From the NCBI RefSeq assembly GCF_030695065.1, contig NZ_JAUYTR010000016.1:124001-188000 (forward strand): 64,000 nt of DNA, in the 5' to 3' direction. Each line of letters starts with the position of its first letter. Positions within the stretch are counted from its first letter, which is position 1. This DNA is from Sediminibacterium sp. (GTDB lineage Bacteria > Bacteroidota > Bacteroidia > Chitinophagales > Chitinophagaceae). Below the pieces are notes generated by a model. The model did not search any database. It saw only the letters and a list, made by a program, of their open reading frames with translations, and was not told the origin of the DNA. Made by a program: the position numbers and the translations under genes. Shown piece by piece: positions 8,437 to 18,190 of the stretch.

Positions 8437-11298
8437 ATGAACATGAGAATCACCACATTTATTGTTTTGTTATTTCTTAGTATAGCTAGCTATGCCCAAA
8501 AAAAACCATTGGACCATAGTGTATATGACGGTTGGCAAAATATTGCAGAACGTTTAATTAGCGATGATGGAAACTATGTTGCTTTTACGGTTACCCCACA
8601 AGAAGGAGATGGTCATTTGTACATCAAGAAGAAAGATGGAATTAATGTGGCAGAGATTGCTAGAGGATACAATGCCAATATAACCGACAATAGTCGTTTT
8701 TTAATTTGTAGAATTAAACCCTTTTTTAAAGACACCAGAGATGCCAAAATTAAAAAGAAGCGTCCTGAAGAAATGCCAAAAGATTCTTTAGCAGTGGTAG
8801 ATTTACTATCAGGAAAAATTACCAAAATTGCTCAGGTAAAGAGTTTTAAAATTGCAGATGAACAAGCGCAATTTTTGGCCTATCATCTAGAGAAAAAACC
8901 GGCCATTCCTGCGCCAAAGACTGGTCAAACAGATAGTACTACTAAGCCCGCAGCGCCCGTTGCTCCCCCCACACCAAGAGCTGCTGCAGATCCTTTTGAA
9001 GAGGGAACAAATTTGATAGTTCATAATTTACTAACAGGAGATACACTTGTATACAATCTAGTTAGTGAGTATTTTTTCAATAAAAAAGGAAATATTTTAT
9101 TAATTGAAACCACTAAAAAAACAGGAGATGCCAAAATTAAACCACAGGTAATTAAAATTGATTTAGTCAATAAAAAATCGGCGGTTGTATTTACTGGATT
9201 TAATGATGCAAAGGGATATAGAATGGATGAGTCTGGGTCTCAATTGGCTTTTATAGCAGAGAGAGATAGCAGTGCTAAATCGTTACAGAAATTTTACAAA
9301 CTATTTTATCATAAAAACGGAGCTGACAGTGCTGTATTATTAGTTCAAAAAAATACAAGTGGAATGCCCGCTAATTTTACTTTAAGTGAGAATGCACAAG
9401 CAATTAGCTTTAGTAAATCGGGAAGTCGTTTGTTTTTTGGCACTGCTCCAATTTTGCCAATAAAAGATACAATAACGCCTGACTTTGAAAGAGTAAGTGT
9501 AGATGTTTGGCATTATAAGGATGATTATTTACAACCCTTACAATTGCGTAATCTTCAGCAAGAATTAAATAGGGCTTATTTGGCTAGATTCGATTTTAAT
9601 AATGGTTCAGTAGTACAAATTGGTAGCCCTACTTTTAGAAATATTATACAAACCAATGAAGGAGATGGAGCTGTCTTTTATGGCGTTGCCGACGAGGGTA
9701 AAAGAATTGCTTCTCAGTGGCAAGGTGCATCATTTTCTGATTTGTTTGCTATCAACTCATTAACGGGACAAAAGCAATTAATCTTGCAAAATTTTAAAGG
9801 GAATACTTATCCTTCTTCTACAGGAAAATATTTGGTCGTTTATGATGAGATAAAAAAGAAGTATAGTGCTTACAATAGCGAATCTCAAAAAATGATCTCC
9901 ATAGCTGCTGATATTAAAGTGCCATTGTTTGATGTTGAGAATGATGTTCCAGATGATCCCAATGCTTATGGTTTAGTTGGATGGTTAGAAAATGATGAGA
10001 CTTTATTACTTTACGATCAGTATGATATTTGGCAAATTGATCCATTAGGAACCAAACCCTCTATCAATATTACTGGTGGTTTAGGCAGAAAAAACAATCT
10101 TGTTTTAAGGAATATTACTTTAGATAGAGAGGCAAGATTTATTAAAAAGAATCAGACTTTACTTTTAAACGTACTCAATAAAAAAAATAAGGGTAGTGGA
10201 TTGAAGTCTCATATAATGGGAACATTATTTGAAATAAATACTTCTAATGCAACTTTGCCTTTAAGAATCTCTGCTGTGGCTAAAGCTAAAGATGCAGCTG
10301 TAATTAGTTTTGGTACCGAGACTTTTCAACGTTCTACTAATATTTCTGTGATTGATTGGAAAACCAATTCTATTTTACAAGATGTGCAAAACGCACAATC
10401 ATTGCATCAGCCCAATCCTCAACAAAATCAATACAATTGGGGTACAGCTGAATTGTTTACTTGGAAAGCGTATACTGGTAAAACAGCTGAAGGCATTGTT
10501 TACAAACCAGAAAACTTTGATCCAAATAAAAAGTATCCAATGATTGCTTATTTCTATGAAAGAAGCAGTGATGGGTTATACGGATACAGTGCTCCTGCGC
10601 CTACGCCATCTAGATTAAATATTCCTTTTTTTGTAAGTAGGGGGTATATTGTTTTTGTTCCAGATATCTGGTATAAAACGGGTTATCCTGGCCAAAGTGC
10701 TTATGATTACATTGTAAGCGGAACAAGGGCATTGGTTGCAAAAGGATATGTAGATAGTACCAAATTAGGATTGCAGGGCCAAAGTTGGGGAGGATATCAA
10801 ATTGCGCATTTAATCACCCGCACCAATTTATATGCGGCTGCTTGGGCTGGTGCGCCGGTTGCAAATATGACCAGTGCTTATGGTGGAATCCGTTGGGGTA
10901 CTGGTTTGAACAGACAGTTTCAATACGAAAAAACGCAAAGTAGAATTGGAGCAACCTTATGGGAGAAGCCTAATTTGTATATAGAAAACTCGCCGTTGTT
11001 TCATTTCCCTAAAGTTAAAACACCTGTTGTGATTATGCACAATGATGCAGATGGAGCAGTTCCATGGTATCAGGGTATTGAAATGTTTACGGCCCTTCGC
11101 AGATTAGGGAAACCTGTTTGGATGTTGAATTACAATAACGAAGACCATAATTTAGTAGAGCGAAGAAATAGAAAAGATATTCAAATTCGTGAACAGCAAT
11201 TTTTTGATTATTTATTAAAGGGAGATAAGCCTGCTAAGTGGATTGCTGAAGGCGTTCCTGCAGTTCTTAAGGGAAGAGATTGGGGGTTAGGTTATTAA
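8437..11298 (+). CDS. S9 family peptidase (prolyl oligopeptidase type)
   Basis: GLQGQSWGGYQIAHL nucleophile elbow; C-terminal NNEDHNLVERRNRKD; signal peptide after revised start. Confidence 0.88.
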   Translation: MNMRITTFIVLLFLSIASYAQKKPLDHSVYDGWQNIAERLISDDGNYVAFTVTPQEGDGHLYIKKKDGINVAEIARGYNANITDNSRFLICRIKPFFKDTRDAKIKKKRPEEMPKDSLAVVDLLSGKITKIAQVKSFKIADEQAQFLAYHLEKKPAIPAPKTGQTDSTTKPAAPVAPPTPRAAADPFEEGTNLIVHNLLTGDTLVYNLVSEYFFNKKGNILLIETTKKTGDAKIKPQVIKIDLVNKKSAVVFTGFNDAKGYRMDESGSQLAFIAERDSSAKSLQKFYKLFYHKNGADSAVLLVQKNTSGMPANFTLSENAQAISFSKSGSRLFFGTAPILPIKDTITPDFERVSVDVWHYKDDYLQPLQLRNLQQELNRAYLARFDFNNGSVVQIGSPTFRNIIQTNEGDGAVFYGVADEGKRIASQWQGASFSDLFAINSLTGQKQLILQNFKGNTYPSSTGKYLVVYDEIKKKYSAYNSESQKMISIAADIKVPLFDVENDVPDDPNAYGLVGWLENDETLLLYDQYDIWQIDPLGTKPSINITGGLGRKNNLVLRNITLDREARFIKKNQTLLLNVLNKKNKGSGLKSHIMGTLFEINTSNATLPLRISAVAKAKDAAVISFGTETFQRSTNISVIDWKTNSILQDVQNAQSLHQPNPQQNQYNWGTAELFTWKAYTGKTAEGIVYKPENFDPNKKYPMIAYFYERSSDGLYGYSAPAPTPSRLNIPFFVSRGYIVFVPDIWYKTGYPGQSAYDYIVSGTRALVAKGYVDSTKLGLQGQSWGGYQIAHLITRTNLYAAAWAGAPVANMTSAYGGIRWGTGLNRQFQYEKTQSRIGATLWEKPNLYIENSPLFHFPKVKTPVVIMHNDADGAVPWYQGIEMFTALRRLGKPVWMLNYNNEDHNLVERRNRKDIQIREQQFFDYLLKGDKPAKWIAEGVPAVLKGRDWGLGY

Positions 11299-11372
11299 TA
11301 ATTGCAGTTATTTAATTTTTTTTGCATAACTTTTTGCTGAACTAATTAGATGTAAAACCTGCATTATCATAC

Positions 11373-12200
11373 ATGTTAACTTTCTTAAAACAGAAATATG
11401 CTGCTATTTGGGTATTTGTAATTTTTATTGCAATTACTCAAATAGCTTCTTTTCAAATTTATAAAATTGAAAAGAAGCGGGAATTTAACATGGTGCAGAA
11501 TGAGTCTACTCATGTTAAACAAAGAATAGAATCTGCATTGAGTCAAAGTAATAATGCTACAAGCTTACTGGCCGTTCTAATTGAGCATGATTTGTTGAAA
11601 GACCATTTTGAAGAAGTGGCTAAAGAGCTACTAATTCATAACCAGTACTTAGATGCCATACAGTTGGTTCAAGACATGGTAATTATCAATACTTATCCTT
11701 TAAAAGGGAATGAACAAACCATAGGCTACGATTTAAGAACTGATAATGAACATGTTCGTGAAATCATGTTGTCATCTAGTTTAAATAGCCTTCATTTTGA
11801 GGGGCCTTTTAATTTAAAACAAGGTGGTGTAGGTTTTGTTGGTAGATACCCAATTATTCAGCATGATTCTTTATGGGGGTACTCTGCTGTGGTTATTAAA
11901 AAGCAAAGTTTTATTCGTTTGCTTGGACTAGATAGTACTGGTATAAATGAAACCTACTTTTATCAGGTGAAAAAGCAACAAGAAGGAAAAAAGTATATTC
12001 CCTTATTTAGTAATAACAGAACTGATTTCTCAACAGGTATTTCGCACGAACAATATATGCCTATTGGAGATTGGATCATACAAGTTAAGTTGCGAAAGCC
12101 AGTTTACTTATCTAGAACTATTGTGTTTTCAATAGGAGGGATTGTTGTTTCGTTGGTTTTTAGCTTGCTTATACAATGTAAAAGACTGAGATTAGATTAA
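11373..12200 (+). CDS. CHASE-domain-like membrane protein without output domain
   Basis: N-terminal TM, extracytoplasmic CHASE-like region (YLDAIQLVQD...GFVGRYPI), C-terminal TM, ends LLIQCKRLRLD. Confidence 0.6.
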   Translation: MLTFLKQKYAAIWVFVIFIAITQIASFQIYKIEKKREFNMVQNESTHVKQRIESALSQSNNATSLLAVLIEHDLLKDHFEEVAKELLIHNQYLDAIQLVQDMVIINTYPLKGNEQTIGYDLRTDNEHVREIMLSSSLNSLHFEGPFNLKQGGVGFVGRYPIIQHDSLWGYSAVVIKKQSFIRLLGLDSTGINETYFYQVKKQQEGKKYIPLFSNNRTDFSTGISHEQYMPIGDWIIQVKLRKPVYLSRTIVFSIGGIVVSLVFSLLIQCKRLRLD

Positions 12201-12203
12201 GTT

Positions 12204-12233
12204 AAAATGGGTCCTGAATTCAGGACCCATTTT
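12204..12233. terminator. bidirectional intrinsic terminator between convergent genes
   Basis: Perfect 30-nt palindrome AAAATGGGTCCTGAATTCAGGACCCATTTT. Confidence 0.85.
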
Positions 12234-12250
12234 GCTTCAACTTTAAAGTA

Positions 12251-14668
12251 TTATTTTGAATTCTTAACGTACTTTTCCAACCATTGGAATTGCTCCCACA
12301 ATGTATGTAAAACATTTTCTTTGCCCCTGTATCCGTGTGCTTCATAGGGCAAGTATATAAACCTCACAGTTCCTCCATTTCCTTTGATAGCAGCAAATAA
12401 GCGTTCGCTGTTAATTGGATAAGTACCTGTATTATCGTCGGCTTCTCCATGTATTAATAAAATAGGTGTTTTAATTTTATCTGCATAGCTAAAAGGGCTC
12501 ATATTGTGATACAATTCTGGTGCTTGCCAATAAGTTCTGTCTTCATTTTGAAACCCAAATGGAGTAAGGGTTCTGTTGTAAGCACCACTTCTAGCAATAC
12601 CAGCCTTGAACCAATTGGTATGTGCCAATAAATTGGCAGTCATGAATGCGCCATAACTATGCCCTCCTACAGCAATTCTGTTTTTATCTGCGATGCCCAA
12701 TCCTGATAAATATTCTATAGCAGAAGCTGCATTCAATTTTAATTGTTCAATAAAGTTGTCATTCGGCTTCTTGTCTTTTCCTGCAGCAACAATAGGCATT
12801 TCTGCATTGTCTAAAACTGCATAACCTTGTGTTGCATAGTAAATAGGTGACCCCCAACTTAATGTAGTAAACCTGTCCTTACTACCTCTTATTTGAGCCG
12901 CATCTGCAGCAGAGTTGAATTCTCTGGGATAAGCCCAAATAATTAATGGAAGAGGACCTTTGTCTTTGCTGTATCCACTAGGTAAATAAAGATCACCTGT
13001 TAAGTCTACACCGTCTGCTCTTTTATATTTTATTTTTTCTTTACTAATGCTTTCTAATGCAGGATAAGGATTGGTAAAGTTGGTAATTGCTTTGTCTGCA
13101 ATTCTTAATTGTAGATTTTTGATAAAATAATTGGGTACTTGTTTTTGAGACTCTTTTCTACTTAATAAAGTCAAATTATTTGCATCTAGTACTTCTACTA
13201 TATATTCAAAAGCGCCAACATTTGATCTCCAGATAATTTCATTTTGTTTGGTTGTTAAATCAAACTTTGCTAAAAATGGTAAATCACCATTTGGAGAAGA
13301 TCCAGTAGTATTATTCATTAGTAGTTTGGTCCCATTTTCAATAGTTGTAATTACATTGCGACCATATTTGTTTTTACTAGTAACTGGAGAGCCAGGGTTT
13401 CCATAAGCATCTGTTTGGTTTCGCTCTAAGAGTAGTTCTAAGCTTCCTTTACTTGAATTAAATAAGTTTACTCTTATCAACTGTTTGCTTCTAGATATTT
13501 CATTCACTAATGCAATATTTTCGTTTCCCCAAGTAGTACCTCCATATCTTAACTTAGTTTTAAATAGCAGGGTGGCATTACCTGAAAATGGCGCACTTAA
13601 AGCATATACAGCGTCTCTAAATTCTACTTGTTTTTTAATTAATCCACTGTCTAAAGGTTCTGCCCAAGTAATGGTTGCTGCTTCATCATCTCTCCAGTCA
13701 AAACTTCTAGGAACATTTTGTGTATTGTCGTAACCTGAAGGGGTGCCTTCTGTTGAAGGTAATTCGGCTAAAACCTTTACAGGTTTACCTGATAGGTCGG
13801 TTACAATCATTTTAGAAGGGAAACCATTTGCTGTTACTAAATAGGAGAATGGTTGCTGTAGTTGTTTTTGTAACAAATATTTTTTATCTGGCGATAAGCT
13901 AAAATTACTCAAAATACAAGGCTTGCCAGATAGGGTTTCTACTCCATTTTTGTTCATTACTAACTGTGATGTTGCATAGAACTGAAACAATTGTTCGTCG
14001 TATGGACTTTTTATTAAGTCTTGATAAGTAGGGCTTGGGGCTGCTTTCCCAAGGTTTTGCTGAATGGTAGGCCCTTTAGGAGTAATGGGTCTTTTGGGTG
14101 CATTTGCAGCATTTGCAGTTGCTGATTTGTATAGAATAGTGTTGTCGTCAACCCAGGTATAGGGGCTGCCTAAAACTGAATTAAGTGCCTTTTTGCTCAC
14201 TAAGCTGGCTTTTTTTGTTGCAATATCAATAATGTATAACTCTACCTTATTGTTGCTGGTATGTGTAAAAGCAATTTTATTTTCTGAAGGACTCCAACTA
14301 ACAGCTCCAGCTAAAAGGTTTGCAGGTAATCCTGCAATTGAATATATTTTATCTTCTTTTAGATTTTTAAGCTGAAAGTTGTTGATAAAAGTTTGTCTGC
14401 TTGGCGAAAAGTTATTGGGGTTTAATCTTAATCCAGCAACCCTTATTTCTGGTTGTCCTAATTCTTCCACAGTTGGGTAAGAGTTTCTTTCTGAAAGCAA
14501 CATCCATACTGCTTTTCCATCAATACTAACAGATGGTGTTGGCTTAGCAAGCAATAAATCTTCAATAACTTTAGGTGGATTTTGGTAACTGGCGGCATCT
14601 TGGCCAATGGCCATTGTGGCACTAACAATTACAGTTAATACGGTAAAGAAATGTTTAATCATTTTCAT
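12251..14668 (-). CDS. S9 family peptidase (exported)
   Basis: AVGGHSYGAFMTANLLAHT catalytic Ser; IHGEADDNTG; EAHGYRGKENVLH. Confidence 0.9.
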   Translation of the reverse strand: MKMIKHFFTVLTVIVSATMAIGQDAASYQNPPKVIEDLLLAKPTPSVSIDGKAVWMLLSERNSYPTVEELGQPEIRVAGLRLNPNNFSPSRQTFINNFQLKNLKEDKIYSIAGLPANLLAGAVSWSPSENKIAFTHTSNNKVELYIIDIATKKASLVSKKALNSVLGSPYTWVDDNTILYKSATANAANAPKRPITPKGPTIQQNLGKAAPSPTYQDLIKSPYDEQLFQFYATSQLVMNKNGVETLSGKPCILSNFSLSPDKKYLLQKQLQQPFSYLVTANGFPSKMIVTDLSGKPVKVLAELPSTEGTPSGYDNTQNVPRSFDWRDDEAATITWAEPLDSGLIKKQVEFRDAVYALSAPFSGNATLLFKTKLRYGGTTWGNENIALVNEISRSKQLIRVNLFNSSKGSLELLLERNQTDAYGNPGSPVTSKNKYGRNVITTIENGTKLLMNNTTGSSPNGDLPFLAKFDLTTKQNEIIWRSNVGAFEYIVEVLDANNLTLLSRKESQKQVPNYFIKNLQLRIADKAITNFTNPYPALESISKEKIKYKRADGVDLTGDLYLPSGYSKDKGPLPLIIWAYPREFNSAADAAQIRGSKDRFTTLSWGSPIYYATQGYAVLDNAEMPIVAAGKDKKPNDNFIEQLKLNAASAIEYLSGLGIADKNRIAVGGHSYGAFMTANLLAHTNWFKAGIARSGAYNRTLTPFGFQNEDRTYWQAPELYHNMSPFSYADKIKTPILLIHGEADDNTGTYPINSERLFAAIKGNGGTVRFIYLPYEAHGYRGKENVLHTLWEQFQWLEKYVKNSK

Positions 14669-14759
14669 TTTAGCATTATTTAATTGGGCAATTCAATGAT
14701 GCTCAAATTACCAATAAATAGTCTAGTAAATACAGGGATATGTTGAACTTGAAAAAATA

Positions 14760-14791
14760 TTTGTAGATATTGAAATAGGGGCTTAGTTTTG
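14760..14791 (+). promoter_or_regulatory. his operon promoter, Bacteroidota type
   Basis: TTTG (14760-14763) - 20 nt - TAGTTTTG (14784-14791), matching TTTG-N19-21-TAnnTTTG. Confidence 0.7.
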
Positions 14792-14798
14792 CAATCTA

Positions 14799-14849
14799 AT
14801 GTTACAGAATCTACATATACATCACCATCATATGCATCCCAAAGGGTAG
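14799..14849 (+). CDS. hisL: his leader peptide MLQNLHIHHHHMHPKG*
   Basis: ATG TTA CAG AAT CTA CAT ATA CAT CAC CAT CAT ATG CAT CCC AAA GGG TAG; six His codons directly upstream of a terminator and hisG. Confidence 0.9.
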   Translation: MLQNLHIHHHHMHPKG

Positions 14850-14883
14850 GCATCGGTGTATTTGTACTAATATATTGAATTCT

Positions 14884-14911
14884 AGCTTACCAGACGGTAG
14901 GCTTTTTTTTT
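14884..14911 (+). terminator. his attenuator (intrinsic terminator upstream of hisG)
   Basis: AGCTTACC-AGAC-GGTAGGCT 8-bp stem followed by a T run; preceding GGTAGGC (14845-14851) can pair with GCTTACC as antiterminator. Confidence 0.88.
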
Positions 14912-14940
14912 GCTTTAATGTTAAGAATAAATAATGGATC

Positions 14941-15816
14941 ATGAAAAATAACAATGTGAACAACAAATTGAGATTAGCTATTCAAAAAAGTGGAAGATTA
15001 CACGACGATTCTATGCGTTTGTTGAAGGAATGTGGTATTGATATCAGTAACGGAGTAAACAAGTTGAAAGCAGACGCAACTAATTTTCCAATAGAAGTGT
15101 TTTTCTTGAGAGACGATGATATTCCTCAATACGTAGAAGATGGAGTAGCCGATATTGGATTTGTAGGAGAGAATGTGGTATTTGAAAAAAACAAAAAAGT
15201 AGAAATTGAAGAAAAGCTGGGTTTTGGTAAATGTAGGCTCAGTATGGCAGTTCAAAGAAATGAATTGTATGAAAATGCACAGTTTTTGCAGAACAAAAAA
15301 ATTGCTACTAGTTACCCAGTGATTGTGTCCAATTTTTTGAAAACCAAAGGAATTGATGCTGAAATTCACGAAATCAGTGGTAGCGTTGAAATTGCTCCAG
15401 GAATTGGCTTGGCAGATGCAATTTGTGATTTAGTTAGTAGTGGGTCTACTTTGTTTATGAATGGATTAAAAGAAGTGGAAGTTATTTTTGAGTCGCAAGC
15501 AGTATTAATCAAAAACAACTCATTGAATGAAGTGCAACAGCAATTATTGCAAAGACTCATTTTTAGAATTCAGTCGGTTAAGAAAGCAAAGAATAATAAG
15601 TACATACTTCTAAATGCCCCCAATAATAAATTGGATGAAATTATTGGATTATTGCCAGGAATGAAAAGTCCTACTGTTTTACCCTTAGCAACAGAAGGTT
15701 GGAGCAGTGTACACAGTGTTTTAAATGAAAATGATTTTTGGAATATTATTGAGCAATTGAAAGCAGCAGGTGCCGAAGGCATTTTAGTAGTTCCAATTGA
15801 AAAAATGATTATTTAA
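14941..15816 (+). CDS. hisG: ATP phosphoribosyltransferase (long form)
   Basis: LRLAIQKSGRLHDDSMRLLKECGI, VADIGFVGENV, C-terminal regulatory domain. Confidence 0.96.
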   Translation: MKNNNVNNKLRLAIQKSGRLHDDSMRLLKECGIDISNGVNKLKADATNFPIEVFFLRDDDIPQYVEDGVADIGFVGENVVFEKNKKVEIEEKLGFGKCRLSMAVQRNELYENAQFLQNKKIATSYPVIVSNFLKTKGIDAEIHEISGSVEIAPGIGLADAICDLVSSGSTLFMNGLKEVEVIFESQAVLIKNNSLNEVQQQLLQRLIFRIQSVKKAKNNKYILLNAPNNKLDEIIGLLPGMKSPTVLPLATEGWSSVHSVLNENDFWNIIEQLKAAGAEGILVVPIEKMII

Positions 15817-15819
15817 GTT

Positions 15820-17097
15820 ATGATGAATATTCTTGAATTTCCTGAAAGAGCAAACTGGGCTTCTATTATTAAAAGACCAGTTGCAGATTATATTTCCCTG
15901 AATGAAAAAGTTTCTACTGTTTTAAATGGGGTTAAATTGGGTGGAGATAAAGCTGTTAAGCAATACACCAAGGAGTTTGATGGGGTAAACCTAGACCATT
16001 TACTAGTAACCGACGCTGAAATGCAAGAAGCCCAAACCTTGCTTAGTGTTGAATTAAAAATAGCAATTGAAACTGCGGCGTCTAATATTCGTAAGTTTCA
16101 CTTAACGCAAATTAATAAAGAACGCCCTGTAGAAACAATGCCAGGTATAACCTGCTGGCGTAAATGGGTTGGGATAGATAAAGTAGGCTTGTATATACCT
16201 GGTGGTTCTGCTCCTTTGTTTTCAACTATTTTAATGTTGGGTATTCCAGCTGAAATAGCCCGTTGTAAACAAGTAATTCTTTGCTCGCCTCCAGATAAAA
16301 CCGGGAAATTGCACCCTGCAATCATTTATGCAGCCAATTTGGTTGGGATAAAGCAATTGTATAAAATTGGGGGTGTTCAGGCAATTGCTGCAATGGCATA
16401 TGGAACAGAAACTGTTCCTGCTGTGTACAAAATTTTCGGTCCAGGTAATCAATATGTAACAGCAGCCAAACAAATGGTTCAGCAGCACGGTGTAGCCATT
16501 GATATGCCTGCAGGACCTAGTGAAGTTTGCGTATTGTCCGATGAAACAGCTGTGCCTGAATTTGTTGCTGCAGATTTATTAAGTCAAGCAGAACATGGCC
16601 CAGACAGTCAAGTATTATTGGTTAGTACTTCTAAACAATTAATAGATAAAGTAAATTTAGCCTTAACAAGTCAACTATCATTATTGCCACGGAAAGAATT
16701 GGCATCAAAAGCGCTTCAAAATAGTCGGGCTGTATTGATGAACAGTTTGTCTGATGCAGTTGATCTAGTGAATGAATATGCAGCAGAGCACTTAATTATT
16801 GCTTGCAATAATGCCAATGAAATTGCCGATCAAATTTCTAATGCAGGCTCTGTATTTATTGGTAATTATTCTCCGGAAGCAGTAGGAGATTATGCTAGCG
16901 GAACCAATCATACATTGCCTACTAATGCTTATGCCAGAATGTATAGTGGAGTAAGTGTAGATAGCTTTATCAAAAAAATTACATTTCAGCAATTGACCAA
17001 AGAAGGATTAACCGCAATAGCAAATACAGTTGAAACTATGGCAGAAGCAGAAGGGTTAAAAGCCCATGCTGAAGCAGTAAGAGTTAGATTAAAATAA
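15820..17097 (+). CDS. hisD: histidinol dehydrogenase
   Basis: GLYIPGGSAPLFSTILMLGIPA, PAGPSEVCVLSDE, AEHGPDSQ, SGTNHTLPT. Confidence 0.97.
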   Translation: MMNILEFPERANWASIIKRPVADYISLNEKVSTVLNGVKLGGDKAVKQYTKEFDGVNLDHLLVTDAEMQEAQTLLSVELKIAIETAASNIRKFHLTQINKERPVETMPGITCWRKWVGIDKVGLYIPGGSAPLFSTILMLGIPAEIARCKQVILCSPPDKTGKLHPAIIYAANLVGIKQLYKIGGVQAIAAMAYGTETVPAVYKIFGPGNQYVTAAKQMVQQHGVAIDMPAGPSEVCVLSDETAVPEFVAADLLSQAEHGPDSQVLLVSTSKQLIDKVNLALTSQLSLLPRKELASKALQNSRAVLMNSLSDAVDLVNEYAAEHLIIACNNANEIADQISNAGSVFIGNYSPEAVGDYASGTNHTLPTNAYARMYSGVSVDSFIKKITFQQLTKEGLTAIANTVETMAEAEGLKAHAEAVRVRLK

Positions 17098-17103
17098 AAT
17101 TCT

Positions 17104-18165
17104 ATGTTGTTTAATTTAAATAACCTTGTTCGTCCCAATATTGCCCAATTAACACCTTACTCATCTGCAAGAGATGAGTTTAGTGGGGAGGCAAAAGTAT
17201 TTTTAGATGCCAATGAAAATAGTTTAGGCTCACCTTTATCTAAATGGTATAATCGTTACCCAGACCCTCACCAGGTTGCAATAAAAAATAAGCTAGCAGT
17301 TGTAAAAGGGATTGCAGCGGAACATATTTTCTTGGGTAATGGAAGTGATGAATGCATAGACCTGTTATACAGAAGCTTTTGTGTTCCATCTAAAGACAAT
17401 GTGATTATTTGTCCTCCCACCTATGGCATGTATGAGGTAAGTGCGCATATTAATGATATTGAGCTAAAAAAAATCCCTTTATTGCCCAATTTTCAACTGA
17501 ACTTAATTGAAATAGAGCAGGCCATTGATGTCAATACTAAGTTGATTTGGATTTGTTCACCTAATAATCCAACTGGAAATTCAATTAATCGTTTAGACAT
17601 AGAAACCATCCTAAATAATTTTAATGGGATTGTTGTTATAGATGAAGCCTATATAAATTTTTCTAAGCAAAAATCATTTGTACAAGAGCTTACCGAATAT
17701 CCCAATTTGGTTGTACTGCAAACATTCAGTAAAGCTTGGGGTTTGGCAGGATTGAGGCTGGGTATGGCTTTTGCTTCAACTGCTATTATTGAAGTACTTA
17801 ATAGAGTTAAGCCTCCATATAATATTAATCAATCTACACAAGAGTTGGTTTTAAAGGCATTAGAAGAAGTTGGCCAAGTAAATGATATGATTCGTTTATT
17901 GGTAGATATGCGCGATGCATTAGCAGAAGTGTTTACTACAATGCCTACCGTGCAAACTGTATATCCTTCAGACGCCAATTTTTTATTGATTAAAATAAAC
18001 GATGCCAGAAAAGTGTATGAATTTTTATTAACTAAAGGAATTGTATTAAGAGACAGAAGCAATGTGCAACTATGCAATGATTGCTTAAGAATTACAGTAG
18101 GTTCAGAACAAGATAATACCAGCTTAGTAGAAGCAATGCAAGATTGGTATCAATTGAATGCATAA
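17104..18165 (+). CDS. hisC: histidinol-phosphate aminotransferase
   Basis: LGNGSDECIDLLYR, CSPNNPTGNS, TFSKAWGLAGLRLG. Confidence 0.97.
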   Translation: MLFNLNNLVRPNIAQLTPYSSARDEFSGEAKVFLDANENSLGSPLSKWYNRYPDPHQVAIKNKLAVVKGIAAEHIFLGNGSDECIDLLYRSFCVPSKDNVIICPPTYGMYEVSAHINDIELKKIPLLPNFQLNLIEIEQAIDVNTKLIWICSPNNPTGNSINRLDIETILNNFNGIVVIDEAYINFSKQKSFVQELTEYPNLVVLQTFSKAWGLAGLRLGMAFASTAIIEVLNRVKPPYNINQSTQELVLKALEEVGQVNDMIRLLVDMRDALAEVFTTMPTVQTVYPSDANFLLIKINDARKVYEFLLTKGIVLRDRSNVQLCNDCLRITVGSEQDNTSLVEAMQDWYQLNA

Positions 18166-18190
18166 ATTCATGTTTTAATATTATACATAT

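Noticed and set aside
14865-14882. AT-rich ATATATT segment resembling the GAATATATTC palindrome in the trp leader, considered as a shared regulator site
   Set aside because: Too short and AT-rich to distinguish from chance; not the same palindrome.
14998-15369. 123-aa minus-strand ORF opposite hisG
   Set aside because: Antisense shadow ORF within clearly coding hisG.
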